From: Alcanivorax sp.
Lineage (GTDB): Bacteria; Pseudomonadota; Gammaproteobacteria; Pseudomonadales; Alcanivoracaceae
NCBI GenBank assembly: GCA_017794945.1
Contig: CP051239.1
Location: 1,178,001 to 1,242,000 of the forward strand
Length of the DNA stretch: 64,000 nt
Direction of reading: 5' to 3'
The first letter of the stretch is position 1; every line of letters starts with the position of its first letter. Shown here piece after piece: positions 1-8,679 of the stretch. A model generated the notes under the pieces. The model searched no databases and was not told where the DNA came from. It saw nothing but the letters and a program-made list of their open reading frames with translations. The position numbers and the translations under genes were made by a program.

Positions 1-2784
1 CAGGGAAATATCCCGCGCCCACAGCGCCAGCACGCCCCCGGTCAACGACAAGGGGATGGCGGTAAAAATGATCAGCGCATCGCGGACGCTGCCGAACGCC
101 CCATACAACAACGCGAAGATCAGCAATAGTGAGAGCGGCACCACGATGGCCAAACGCCGGGAGGCGGACTGCAACTGCTCAAAGGTACCGCCATAGTCCA
201 CCCAATAACCGGTGGGCAGATCAATCTCCTGGCGAACCGCTGTCCTCACATCCGCTACAAATGAGCCCAGGTCCCGGCCACGCACGTTGGCGGAAACAAC
301 AGCGTTCCGCTTACCGTTCTCCCGATCAATCTGGTTGGGGCCCGGTGCCAATGTTACCTCCGCCACCTCTTCCAGTGGCACATAACCCGGATCGTAGCCA
401 CCAGGCGTCGCAACCGGGAGCCGCTTCAGAGTGTTCAGGTCCGCCACATTCTCCGCCGGCAGACGCAGACGCAGCGGGAAGCGGCTATCTCCCTGGTATA
501 CGGTACCCAGGGTTTCACCACCCACCGCGACACGCACCGTACGCTGTACTGTCGAGGCGTTCAGGCCGTAGCGACCCAATGCTTCCCGGTCCGGTTTAAC
601 CGTGAGCACGGGTAAGCCCGAGAGCGGCTGAAGACGCGCGTCGGCGGCGCCAGGCACCCGGTTGATCACCGATACCGCCTGTTCACCCAGCGCTTCCAGT
701 TGAGCCAGATCATCGCCGTAAAAGCGCACGGCCAGATCGGCCCGCACCCCGGCGATCAGCTCATTGAAACGCATCTGAATCGGCTGAGTGAACTCGTACT
801 TGTTGCCCGGCAGCGTTTCCGCCGCCTCGGCCATGGCGGCCACCAAATCCGCTTTGGGCCGATCCGGGTCCGGCCATTGGTCACGGGGCTTCAGAATCAC
901 AAAGGTGTCCGCCACATTGGGCGGCATCGGGTCGGTGGCCACCTCGGCGGTGCCTAGCTTGGCGAACACCTTGTCCACCTCGTCGAATTCCAGGAAACGG
1001 CGGTCCACCTGTTCCTGCATCTCCAATGCCTGGCTCAGGCTGGTGCCGGGGATGCGCAGCGCGTGGACCGCCACATCGCCCTCATCCAACTGCGGGATGA
1101 ACTCGGTGCCCAGTCGGGTCGCCAGGACTCCGCTGGCAACAACCAACACCCCCGCCACCAGCAATACCGGCACCGCAGCACGCAGAGCGACATCCAGAGC
1201 CGGCTGGTAAAGTCGCCGCGCCACCCGCATCACCGGGTTATCCTGATGGCCCACCCGACCTCGTACAAACAGGGCGACGGCGGCCGGCACGAAGGTCACC
1301 GATAAAATCAGCGCCCCGGTAAGCGCCGCTACCACGGTGAATGCCATGGGGTGGAACATCTTCCCTTCTACGCCGGTGAGCGCGAAGATCGGCAGGTATA
1401 CCACCATGATGATGAACACCCCAAAGGCACTGGGCTTGAACACTTCCCGGGTGGCCCGGGTGACGGTGTCCAAACGCTCTTTCAAAGTGAGCAAACGCCC
1501 ATGGTGCTTCTGAGCCGCCGCCAGACCGGTCAGACAGTTCTCCACCACGATCACGGCACCGTCGACGATCAACCCAAAATCGATGGCGCCCAGGCTCATC
1601 AGATTGCCACTGACCCGGTTGGCCGCCATGCCGGTGAGCGCGAACAACATGCTCAATGGGATGACCGCGGCGGTGATCAGGGCGGCACGGAAGTTGCCCA
1701 GCAGGGCGAACAGCACCACGACCACCAGCAACGCGCCTTCGAACAGGTTTTTCTCCACCGTGGCGATGGTTTTTTCGACCAGAGAGGTGCGATCGTACAT
1801 CGGCTCGGCACGCACACCGTCGGGTAAGGAACGATTAACCTCCTGAAGACGTTCCGCTACCGACTTGGCCACTTCCCGGCTGTTTTCGCCGATCAGCATG
1901 AAGGTGGTACCGAGCACTACTTCCTCACCGTTGCGGGTGGCCGCGCCGGTGCGCTGCTCTTTACCGAAGCGGACTTCCGCCACGTCCGCCACACGTATCA
2001 CGGTATCACCGCGTCGCGCCACGACGATCTCAGCGATCTCATCCAGGCTCGCCACCTGGCTCGGGGAACGCACCAGCCACTGCTCGCCGTTGCGTTCCAA
2101 ATAACCAGCACCGAGGTTTAAATTGTTGTCGCGCAAGGCCGCTGACAGATCTCTCAAACTCAGTTCGTGGGCGATCAGCCTCGACGGGTCCGGCGCCACT
2201 TCATATTGGCGCTGGAAGCCGCCAATGGTGTTCACCTCTGTAACGCCGTCCACCAGCATTAACTGAGGCCGCACCACCCAGTCCTGCAGGGTACGCAGGT
2301 CTTCCGCGTCGTAGGGCTCACCCTCCTCGTTGCGGGCGCCCGGGTCGGCTTCCACGGTGTACATGAAAATTTCACCCAGTCCGGTGGCAATGGGACCGAG
2401 CTCCGGTTCCATGCCTTCGGGCAGTTGCCCGCGCACGCTTTGCAGTTTTTCCGCCACCCGCTGGCGGGCGAAGTACAGGTCGGTGCCCTCCTCGAACACT
2501 ACCGTGACCTGTGACAAACCGTATCGGGATACCGAGCGCGTGTAGTCGAGATTAGGCAGCCCGGCCATCGCCGTTTCCACCGGATAGGTGATACGTTGTT
2601 CCGATTCCAGTGGCGAGTAGCCTGGCGCACTGGTATTAATTTGCACCTGAACATTAGTGATGTCGGGTACCGCGTCGATGGGTAATTGCACGGCGCTACG
2701 TATGCCCACCAACACCAGCAACGCGGTCAGCGCCATCACCAACCAGCGCCGGCGGACCACTAAGCCCACGAAAGCATCGATCAT
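1..2784 (-). CDS. czcA: Heavy-metal efflux RND transporter, CzcA type (partial, C-terminus outside window)
   Basis: Inner-membrane proton-driven pump of a tripartite Co/Zn/Cd-type efflux system. The frame is open from the ATG at 2784 to base 1, so 928 residues are present and the C-terminal end lies beyond the window. The N-terminus starts MIDAFVGLVVRRRWLVM and leads into the first membrane helix. The TM4 motif DFGLIVDGAVIVVEN carries the two acidic residues plus E expected of the CzcA (HME1) group. The opposite-strand frames across this stretch are shadows. It follows the czcB-like gene by 24 bp and is the last visible gene of the minus-strand operon that starts near 6120. Divalent Co/Zn/Cd export is inferred from the TM4 motif and the neighbours. 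Confidence 0.93.
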   Translation of the reverse strand, partial: MIDAFVGLVVRRRWLVMALTALLVLVGIRSAVQLPIDAVPDITNVQVQINTSAPGYSPLESEQRITYPVETAMAGLPNLDYTRSVSRYGLSQVTVVFEEGTDLYFARQRVAEKLQSVRGQLPEGMEPELGPIATGLGEIFMYTVEADPGARNEEGEPYDAEDLRTLQDWVVRPQLMLVDGVTEVNTIGGFQRQYEVAPDPSRLIAHELSLRDLSAALRDNNLNLGAGYLERNGEQWLVRSPSQVASLDEIAEIVVARRGDTVIRVADVAEVRFGKEQRTGAATRNGEEVVLGTTFMLIGENSREVAKSVAERLQEVNRSLPDGVRAEPMYDRTSLVEKTIATVEKNLFEGALLVVVVLFALLGNFRAALITAAVIPLSMLFALTGMAANRVSGNLMSLGAIDFGLIVDGAVIVVENCLTGLAAAQKHHGRLLTLKERLDTVTRATREVFKPSAFGVFIIMVVYLPIFALTGVEGKMFHPMAFTVVAALTGALILSVTFVPAAVALFVRGRVGHQDNPVMRVARRLYQPALDVALRAAVPVLLVAGVLVVASGVLATRLGTEFIPQLDEGDVAVHALRIPGTSLSQALEMQEQVDRRFLEFDEVDKVFAKLGTAEVATDPMPPNVADTFVILKPRDQWPDPDRPKADLVAAMAEAAETLPGNKYEFTQPIQMRFNELIAGVRADLAVRFYGDDLAQLEALGEQAVSVINRVPGAADARLQPLSGLPVLTVKPDREALGRYGLNASTVQRTVRVAVGGETLGTVYQGDSRFPLRLRLPAENVADLNTLKRLPVATPGGYDPGYVPLEEVAEVTLAPGPNQIDRENGKRNAVVSANVRGRDLGSFVADVRTAVRQEIDLPTGYWVDYGGTFEQLQSASRRLAIVVPLSLLLIFALLYGAFGSVRDALIIFTAIPLSLTGGVLALWARDISL

Positions 2785-2808
2785 GAGATCTCCTTAGTGC
2801 TTAAGCAC

Positions 2809-4032
2809 TTAGTGGCCGTGAGTGGCGCCGTCTTTAAGGACGTCGGCCTTGATTAGGAAACTGTTTTCAGTCACGTATTCGGTGCCTGGCTCCAAACCAC
2901 CGGTGACTTCCACGTAATCCGCGCCACTCATGCCTTGTTTGATCATCCGCACTTCATACTTTTCATCGAAGCGGGCAAACACTACCGGCATGTCGCGGAA
3001 ACTCTGAATCGCTTCCCGGCGTACCGCCAACGGCACCGTCTTCTTTTCAATCACCACCTGGGCACCAATCAACATGCCAGGGCGCAGATCGGCGGGTGGG
3101 TCGTTGACCACTACCCGCGCCCGGGTGACCTGACTGTCCTCGTCAGCTCGGGGGTACAGGTAATCCACTGCGCCCAACACAGTAGCGTCGTCCGCTCGGC
3201 GCACAGCCTGCCCTGGGGACACAGCGTCCAGATCACGAGGGAACAGATGCAGCTCCAGCCAAAGGGTGGAGAAATCGCCGATCTCAACAATTGGTTCGCC
3301 GCTGGTGGCCGCTCCGGCGTTCAGAAAGCGCTCTGTAATCACGCCATCCGCCGGTGCGGTCACCGTCTGCAGGGTGAGGCTCTCCCGGGCTTCCACCCGC
3401 GCCAGCGGCTGGCCTTTTTTTACCCGGTCGCCCACCGACACCAGCACCCGCTCAACCGTGCCCGGATAGCGGGCGGTGACCCGGTATAGTTTGTCTGGAT
3501 CTGCTTCGACCCGGCCGGTGACCTGGCGCGTGCGCTCCAGGGTTCGCTCACCGGCGATTTCGGTACCGAGACCGGAGGCTTTCGCCAGACGTTCAGGGAT
3601 AAGGGTGCGGCCTTCATGGTTTTCGAAACGCCACTGGTGCGCCTCACCATCCAGGCTGGCTTCCACGGTGACATCAAAGGAATGCGGTTCGGCCACTGGC
3701 TGTTGGCCCAGCAAGTAGTCACGCTCCGGGACAAAGGTAATACGGTCTCGCTGTCCGCCCAGACGGTCCAGCCTGATGGTCAAATCTACTTGATCCGGGT
3801 CCAGGGGTTTTCCGTTCCGGTAAGCGTAGACTCGATATTCAGGTGGAACGCCATCTTCAAATATCGTCAGCTCCAGACCGAATTCATTTTTCTCCAGCAG
3901 GCGTCCCCCGTGCGGCCCCTCACGCTCCTGGCGTTCAGCATGATCGCCACCACTCGCGCCTGCCGCCCAGGCACCGGTGGTGACAGCAGATAGCAGGCCA
4001 GCGTACAACACACTCAGAATAAATCGGTTCAT
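2809..4032 (-). CDS. czcB: RND efflux periplasmic adaptor, CzcB type
   Basis: Membrane-fusion subunit, 407 aa, bridging the CzcA-like pump and the CzcC-like outer-membrane channel. Residues 1-23 form a signal peptide ending TTGAWA. A short His-containing stretch follows (GGDHAERQ, EGPHGG). The lipoyl/barrel-sandwich region is around residues 190-250 (RVLVSVGDRVKKGQPLARVE, then TAPADGVITERF), and beta-barrel and membrane-proximal domains follow. The C-terminus is His-rich (DGATHGH). Its start overlaps the czcC-like stop by 4 bp, so translation is probably coupled. The long N-terminal domain before the first hairpin is typical of CzcB and absent from plain multidrug adaptors. Confidence 0.93.
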   Translation of the reverse strand: MNRFILSVLYAGLLSAVTTGAWAAGASGGDHAERQEREGPHGGRLLEKNEFGLELTIFEDGVPPEYRVYAYRNGKPLDPDQVDLTIRLDRLGGQRDRITFVPERDYLLGQQPVAEPHSFDVTVEASLDGEAHQWRFENHEGRTLIPERLAKASGLGTEIAGERTLERTRQVTGRVEADPDKLYRVTARYPGTVERVLVSVGDRVKKGQPLARVEARESLTLQTVTAPADGVITERFLNAGAATSGEPIVEIGDFSTLWLELHLFPRDLDAVSPGQAVRRADDATVLGAVDYLYPRADEDSQVTRARVVVNDPPADLRPGMLIGAQVVIEKKTVPLAVRREAIQSFRDMPVVFARFDEKYEVRMIKQGMSGADYVEVTGGLEPGTEYVTENSFLIKADVLKDGATHGH

Positions 4033-5324
4033 TGGGAATCTCCTTGCGCACGCGCTTCGGCGGCCAGGGAAGTGCCGGTCAGGCGCTCCAGTTCATTGCG
4101 TTGCTGATGAAAGCCCTCAGCCAGGTCGGTAACGCGACGCTCCAGGGCCAGACGGGAATGAGCGGCGTCAATCAGGTCAAGGACGCTGTAGCGCCCGCGA
4201 CGATACCCGGCCTCGACTTCCTCGTAGAGCCGCCGGGCTTCCGGCAGGGATTGCTCCAGAATCGAGCGGACCTCGGTGCGGCGTTGTTGTAGGTCCAGGT
4301 ACAAGCCCTCCACCAGCGACAACAGCTCGATGCGCGCGGCACTTCTGCGCGCCTCGAGAAGGTCCACTTCCGCCAGCCGACGGGCCTCGTTACCACGATT
4401 GGGGTTGCTCAGATTAAGCGGCATGGAGAACCCCAACACCGCGGCTTGATCGCCACTGGATTCATCGTGCCGAGCGCCCACGGAAAAGCGTACGTCACGG
4501 CTGCCATTGGCTTGCGCCAACCGGGCCCGGGCCTCAGCGAGACGGGCTAGAGAAGCGAATTCGCGCAACCTCGGTGCCTGATCCAGACGTCCGCGCCATT
4601 GCTCCAAACCGGGCAGGTCGGGCAGGGGTAGCAACTCTTCGGCGGCACGCAAACCTTGCTCACCGGTCTCTCCCCACAGGGCAGCAAGCCGTTGGCTGGC
4701 GGAACGACGATCCATGCGGGACCGTTCCAGGTCTCGTTCCGCCGCCTGCCGGGACAGCACCAAACGACGCCGTTCGGATGACGGAGCGGCGCCAGCGGCA
4801 ACGCGCCGCTGGGCGGCCTGTTCGGCGTCACCGGCCAGGCCCAGGGCCTTCTCGGCCAGGGTCACGCGGCGCTCGGCGGCGACAAGCGCCAAGTAGCGCC
4901 GGTTCGCTTCGCCAAGCAAGTCAAGACGCGCGAGATCGTAGTCCAGACGACTCACTTCTCCGGCCCGGCGAGCACTCTCCATCCGGGCGTCGCGCTGACC
5001 GCCCAACTCGACGGTCTGGCTCAAAGCCAACGTGACTTCCGCACCGTCGGTGCCGGCCCATTGCCCGGAGCCGGCGATATTTTCCACTTCCAGGGAGACT
5101 TCGGTACTGGGGCGGATGCCCGCTTGAACAACGGCCGCATCAGCGGCGCGGAAACGATAGGGGTATTCATCCAGACCAGGGTTGCGCTCGAGCACCCGGG
5201 ACAGGACGGTCGTCAGATTCACGGATTTCAAATCGATGGTGTCGGCGCCGGTGGCCAAGGGCCAGACCAGCACTAGACCGCCGAGCACGACGGCAAGGCC
5301 GCCGCACAAAGTACGGTGATGCAT
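4029..5324 (-). CDS. czcC: TolC-family outer-membrane efflux protein, CzcC type
   Basis: Outer-membrane channel of the first tripartite metal pump, 431 aa from the chosen start. The ATG at 5324 is preferred over an in-frame ATG at 5375. It has a GGAG nine bases upstream and starts directly with a signal peptide (MHHRTLCGGLAVVLGG), whereas the longer form would place 17 non-signal residues in front. Two OEP repeats follow, rich in Arg/Glu/Ala helices such as LSRQAAERDLERSRMD and YRRGRYSVLDLIDA. It overlaps the adaptor gene by 4 bp. The upstream small gene ends 59 bp before this start, consistent with one transcript. Confidence 0.92.
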   Translation of the reverse strand: MHHRTLCGGLAVVLGGLVLVWPLATGADTIDLKSVNLTTVLSRVLERNPGLDEYPYRFRAADAAVVQAGIRPSTEVSLEVENIAGSGQWAGTDGAEVTLALSQTVELGGQRDARMESARRAGEVSRLDYDLARLDLLGEANRRYLALVAAERRVTLAEKALGLAGDAEQAAQRRVAAGAAPSSERRRLVLSRQAAERDLERSRMDRRSASQRLAALWGETGEQGLRAAEELLPLPDLPGLEQWRGRLDQAPRLREFASLARLAEARARLAQANGSRDVRFSVGARHDESSGDQAAVLGFSMPLNLSNPNRGNEARRLAEVDLLEARRSAARIELLSLVEGLYLDLQQRRTEVRSILEQSLPEARRLYEEVEAGYRRGRYSVLDLIDAAHSRLALERRVTDLAEGFHQQRNELERLTGTSLAAEARAQGDSQ

Positions 5325-5383
5325 TAAACTATGCTCCAAATACGGGAAACGACGGCGCGGGACGCCGGAGGTCATTCAGTACG

Positions 5384-5722
5384 CTAGAACGACACCGTAT
5401 TCGGTGGGGGAACGGGAGGTTGGCGCCCAGACAGCACTGCGCCCGGACGCGGATTCGGCGGCCAGGTGTTGCCAAGAGCGAAGTGGGCACCCGCCACGCT
5501 GGCGCTTAAAGGCGCGTAGCAAGCGGGGTTGTGACAATCATGATAACCGCCATCGTCGGCGTCCATCGGAAAAGCAGCTGAAACGTTTTTAATATCACCG
5601 TCGGCGTGCAACGACAGGCCTGGAGTGTCATGGCTGGCATGGATGGTGGAATCTCCCGCCACCACCAGCCCGTTAACGGCCAGGAACACAACCAGCATTG
5701 CTGCGACCCAACGTTTCAACAT
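5384..5722 (-). CDS. Small exported His/Cys-containing protein ahead of czcC (CzcI-like position)
   Basis: Predicted 112-aa exported protein. The ATG at 5722 starts a clear signal peptide (MLKRWVAAMLVVFLAVNGLVVAG) and has AAGGTGG upstream. An ATG 60 bases further up would add a non-signal extension. The mature part carries scattered His and Cys (STIHASHD, GYHDCHNPACYAPL) and a Pro-rich tail. Such proteins often precede czcC and are called CzcI-like; homology is not certain here. A role as a periplasmic metal-binding or modulating factor is inferred from position and residues. The second pump of the island has an analogous 112-aa exported protein upstream at 21883-22221. Confidence 0.7.
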   Translation of the reverse strand: MLKRWVAAMLVVFLAVNGLVVAGDSTIHASHDTPGLSLHADGDIKNVSAAFPMDADDGGYHDCHNPACYAPLSASVAGAHFALGNTWPPNPRPGAVLSGRQPPVPPPNTVSF

Positions 5723-5778
5723 GCACACCACCTTAATCAGAGCGGAAACAGTACGGCAACGCGCGCATGGCGTCAAAA

Positions 5779-6120
5779 TCACCGTCGGCGCAATAGGGCC
5801 ACCAGATCAGCGGGTATCGGCATCGGCTTGATCGGGCTGACATCCGCGCTGCCGGTGTTACCGGCGGGCACCCAGATTCGTGACAGCAGTAATGCCGCCA
5901 CCAGTCGCGGTAACTGACCCCGGACCTCCCGGGCATCCCTGCGTCTCCACCCCACTCGCAGCATCCACCAATGCGCGAGGGTGTGCGGGCCGATAAACCG
6001 TTGTCCGATAATGTGCGCTCGCTCAAGATGACGGAACGCCGCTTGCCAGTCGCCTTCCTGATAGGCGAGGCGCGCGAGATCCATTTCATGGCGGAAAGCC
6101 CGGCGAAGGCGAGGTTTCAT
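5779..6120 (-). CDS. DUF3703 family protein
   Basis: Cytoplasmic 113-aa protein without signal peptide. The family is recognised from RHLERAHIIGQ, the Trp/Arg-rich core HWWMLRVGWRRRDAREVRGQ and the C-terminal GNTGSADVSPIKPMPIP. DUF3703 members recur beside metal-efflux genes and MerR regulators, but no biochemical role is known to me. Here it is the first gene after the MerR-type promoter at 6156-6186 and leads the czc-like operon. It is followed by the exported protein after 56 bp, so co-regulation with metal efflux is likely. Confidence 0.82.
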   Translation of the reverse strand: MKPRLRRAFRHEMDLARLAYQEGDWQAAFRHLERAHIIGQRFIGPHTLAHWWMLRVGWRRRDAREVRGQLPRLVAALLLSRIWVPAGNTGSADVSPIKPMPIPADLVALLRRR

Positions 6121-6155
6121 GGACCAGTCCTGCTTTCAGTGAACTCAGGATGTCA

Positions 6156-6186
6156 ATTGAAATACCTGTAGCCACTACAGGGTCAA
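6156..6186 (-). promoter_or_regulatory. MerR-family metal-responsive promoter of the DUF3703-czc operon
   Basis: Read on the minus strand, a -35 TTGACC (6186-6181) is followed by 19 bases and a -10 TTCAAT (6161-6156). The overlong spacer contains the dyad CTGTAGTGGCTACAG. The 19-bp spacing with a dyad in the spacer is the hallmark of MerR/ZntR/CadR/PbrR activation. The -35 overlaps the stop codon of vapC (6183-6185). The likely activator is the MerR-family gene at 6902, whose own upstream region carries almost the same dyad. Confidence 0.8.
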
Positions 6187-6572
6187 GCCCGATCATGAAT
6201 CATCGGCCCCGGTGCGCCGTCCACGCCCAGGTCTCGCGCCACCTCGGCGAGCCGCTTGTCCCGGGTCCACAGACGGGTGGCGTGACTGAGCAGCGTGGCG
6301 GCCAGCAGGTGCGCGTCGATGAAACCGATACCCCGCCCCATCAGACCGTGCCGCTCGATCAGGAACAGCACCTCGTCCTGGTCCGCGACCGGCACCGGTG
6401 GCAACCCACGCAGCAAATCCAGCACCTCCCGGCGGCGGCTCAGGTTGCCGCAGGCCAGCTCGCCGACCACGAAGGGGTGCATCCGCGCCTGGTTACGCTC
6501 CAACAGGCGGGCCAGCTCCCGGTCGCCGGCGCGCAGGTGATCCACCCACACCGACGTGTCCACCAGAATCAC
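6183..6572 (-). CDS. vapC: Type II toxin VapC, PIN-domain ribonuclease
   Basis: PIN-domain endoribonuclease toxin of 129 aa, normal for VapC. The acidic active-site set is visible: D5 (MILVDTSVW), E38 (VVGELACG), D86 (GIGFIDAHLL) and D105 (LWTRDKRL). It overlaps the antitoxin gene by 4 bp, which is the usual translational coupling. It probably cleaves a specific RNA and is held inactive by the VapB neighbour. The pair sits between the czc-like operon and its putative regulator. Confidence 0.88.
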   Translation of the reverse strand: MILVDTSVWVDHLRAGDRELARLLERNQARMHPFVVGELACGNLSRRREVLDLLRGLPPVPVADQDEVLFLIERHGLMGRGIGFIDAHLLAATLLSHATRLWTRDKRLAEVARDLGVDGAPGPMIHDRA

Positions 6573-6757
6573 GACCGGCGGCGCCCGGGCACCGCCAGAT
6601 CCGGCTCGGAGCCGCCCAGGCGCGCCAGCCGCAAGGCGCTCTCCCGTTCGATCAATGCCACCAGGGCATCACGGATAATCTGGGTACGTTCCTTAACGCC
6701 GGTGAGCCGCTGGGCCTCGGCCAGCAAGTCGTCATCGATATTGATCGTGGTCCGCAT
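6569..6757 (-). CDS. vapB: Type II antitoxin VapB
   Basis: 62-aa antitoxin with an N-terminal ribbon-helix-helix-type strand (MRTTINIDDDLLAEAQRLTG) and a C-terminal tail expected to wrap the VapC active site. The ATG at 6757 is chosen because AGGAG lies four bases upstream and the family begins MRTT. An upstream ATG at 6775 would add MERSSR. It probably binds its own promoter, just upstream of 6757, to autoregulate the pair. Confidence 0.85.
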   Translation of the reverse strand: MRTTINIDDDLLAEAQRLTGVKERTQIIRDALVALIERESALRLARLGGSEPDLAVPGRRRS

Positions 6758-6868
6758 CCTGCTGCTCCTCTCCAAGTGTCAGGTTAGCACCAAATATGTC
6801 ACCAAATGATGCTTATTTCAATGCCCGGGATTGGCGGTTTCGCTGACCTCGCCATTTCGGTTAAATAG

Positions 6869-6883
6869 CTGTAGTCACTACAG
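6869..6883. promoter_or_regulatory. MerR-type dyad upstream of the MerR regulator gene
   Basis: CTGTAG-TCA-CTACAG is a perfect 6-bp inverted repeat, nearly identical to the dyad in the DUF3703-czc promoter. It ends 18 bases before the regulator's ATG. No convincing -35 box lies beside it on either strand, so it looks like an autoregulatory operator rather than a full activated promoter. Confidence 0.6.
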
Positions 6884-6901
6884 ATAGACGAGGGAAGCCG
6901 C

Positions 6902-7342
6902 ATGCTTTCAATCGGCGAGTTAAGCCGCGCCACCGACTGCAAGGTGGAGACCATCCGCTACTACGAAAAGATCGGCCTGATGCCGGAGCCGGCGCGCAGT
7001 GCCGGCAACCAGCGGCGCTACGGCGAGCGCCATCGTGACCGGCTGCATTTTATTCGCCACTCCCGGCAGCTGGGCTTCCGCATTGAAGCGATCCGCGAGC
7101 TGCTCGCCCTGTCGGACCAGGAGCACCGCGATTGCGCCGCCGTGGATGCACTGGCGCGGCGCCACCGGGACGCGGTGGACGACCGCATTGGCGCGCTGTG
7201 CGCGCTGCGTGACGAACTGGACCGTATGATCAAAGGGTGCGCCGGCGGCGATGTCGCCCACTGCGGGGTGATCGAGGTGCTCGGCGATCACCGCCTGTGC
7301 CGAAACGACCATCCCCTGGAGGCGGTGGCCGGCAAGCAGTAA
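6902..7342 (+). CDS. MerR-family metal-responsive transcriptional regulator (ZntR-like)
   Basis: 146-aa regulator. The N-terminal winged helix starts MLSIGELSRATDCKVETIRY; a long dimerisation helix and a C-terminal metal loop follow. Cysteines C78, C113, C121 and C133 with H120 resemble the divalent-metal site of ZntR, so Zn/Cd/Co sensing is more likely than Cu(I). A GAGGG lies eight bases before the ATG. By dyad similarity it should activate the 6156-6186 promoter across vapBC, and it may repress itself through the dyad at 6869-6883. The metal cannot be fixed from sequence alone. Confidence 0.87.
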   Translation: MLSIGELSRATDCKVETIRYYEKIGLMPEPARSAGNQRRYGERHRDRLHFIRHSRQLGFRIEAIRELLALSDQEHRDCAAVDALARRHRDAVDDRIGALCALRDELDRMIKGCAGGDVAHCGVIEVLGDHRLCRNDHPLEAVAGKQ

Positions 7343-7434
7343 AGAGCCATCCGCGAAACAGGTAGGTCGCTTTCTTGACGTATCGGCGTTAGAATCGCCG
7401 CCGTCTTTTCCCCTGTCCTGCCTGGAAGTCCGCC

Positions 7435-8664
7435 ATGTCCGCCGTGCTGCTGTGTCTCGTAGCTCTCGGGTTCGTCTCCATTGTTGTGGAAGACGTGGTT
7501 CATATCGACAAAGCCAAGACCACGCTGTTTTTCGGCTCGCTGGTCTGGGTGCTGTATTTCATTTCGCCGCCCGCCGGCGAGACCAGCGAAGCGCTGATGC
7601 TCGCCCTGGACGACAACCTGCTGGATATCGCCTCGCTGTGGCTGTTTTTAATGGCGGCGATGACGTTCGTCGCCTATCTGTCCAGCAAGGGCATCATCGA
7701 CGGCATCGTCAACCGGCTGATTCCCGAGCGCATGAGCGAGCGCCAGTTGATGCTGCTCACCGGCCTGTTCGCGTTCTGCTTCTCGTCCATGGCCGACAAC
7801 ATCACCGCCACCCTGGTGTGCATCGCGATTCTGCTGAATCTGAACCTGCCCACGGACAAGCTGCTGCGCTACGTGGTGCTGGTGGTGTTTTCGGTGAACG
7901 CCGGCGGCACCGCGCTGATCACCGGCGACGTCACCACGCTGATGATCTTCCTGGCCGACAAGGTGGAAATCCCCCATCTGCTGCTGCTCAGCCTGCCCGC
8001 TTTTCTGGCGGTGGCGTCCCTGTCACTGATGCTGTCCCGGGGCCTGAACGGGCAGCTGGTGCTGGAAAAGAAAGAAGTGCACATCAACGGCGGCGACAAG
8101 GTGGTGGCCGGGCTGTTCTTCGCTACCATCCTGTCCACCATCGGCGGCAATATTCTGTTCGGCATTCCGCCGGTATTGATGTTTTTGTTCGGCCTGTCGC
8201 TGATGTTCATGGTGGTGCAGTTTCTCAACCGTGACGAACCCACCCTGGAGTACATCCGCAAGATCGAGTTCGACACGCTGCTGTTTTTCCTCGGCGTGCT
8301 GCTGCTGGTGGGCATGCTGAAAGAGCTGGGCGTGCTGGCCTACTTCCCGCACCTGTACGACGTGATGCCGCCGCTGGCCGCCAACTATGTGATGGGGCTG
8401 GTGTCATCGCTGTTCGACAACGTGCCGCTGACGGCCGCGCTGTTGAATTCCGGCATCGAAATGACGTTGCCACAATGGCTTACCCTCACCTACGCGGTGG
8501 GCGTGGGCGGCTCGCTGCTGGTGATCGGCTCGGCCGCCGGGGTGGTGGCGATGAGCAAGGTGGAATCGCTCACCTTCGGCAGCTACCTGAAGTACTCCGG
8601 CTATCTGCTGGTGGCCTACACGGTGGGTTTCGCCGGTGTGCTGGGCGTCAGCGCGCTGCTTTAG
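7435..8664 (+). CDS. nhaD: NhaD-type sodium:proton antiporter
   Basis: Inner-membrane Na+(Li+)/H+ antiporter of the ion-transporter superfamily, 409 aa, with about 11-12 hydrophobic segments. Diagnostic stretches include FSSMADNITATLVCIAI, SVNAGGTALITGDVTT and VSSLFDNVPLTAALLNSG, the repeated D-N-x-x half-site motifs of NhaD. It matters for pH and salt homeostasis in marine bacteria. It is high-GC like the rest of the chromosome, but the gene 15 bp downstream is distinctly AT-richer. The short gap would allow co-transcription with that gene. Confidence 0.9.
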   Translation: MSAVLLCLVALGFVSIVVEDVVHIDKAKTTLFFGSLVWVLYFISPPAGETSEALMLALDDNLLDIASLWLFLMAAMTFVAYLSSKGIIDGIVNRLIPERMSERQLMLLTGLFAFCFSSMADNITATLVCIAILLNLNLPTDKLLRYVVLVVFSVNAGGTALITGDVTTLMIFLADKVEIPHLLLLSLPAFLAVASLSLMLSRGLNGQLVLEKKEVHINGGDKVVAGLFFATILSTIGGNILFGIPPVLMFLFGLSLMFMVVQFLNRDEPTLEYIRKIEFDTLLFFLGVLLLVGMLKELGVLAYFPHLYDVMPPLAANYVMGLVSSLFDNVPLTAALLNSGIEMTLPQWLTLTYAVGVGGSLLVIGSAAGVVAMSKVESLTFGSYLKYSGYLLVAYTVGFAGVLGVSALL

Positions 8665-8679
8665 GCAGGAAGCCAAACG

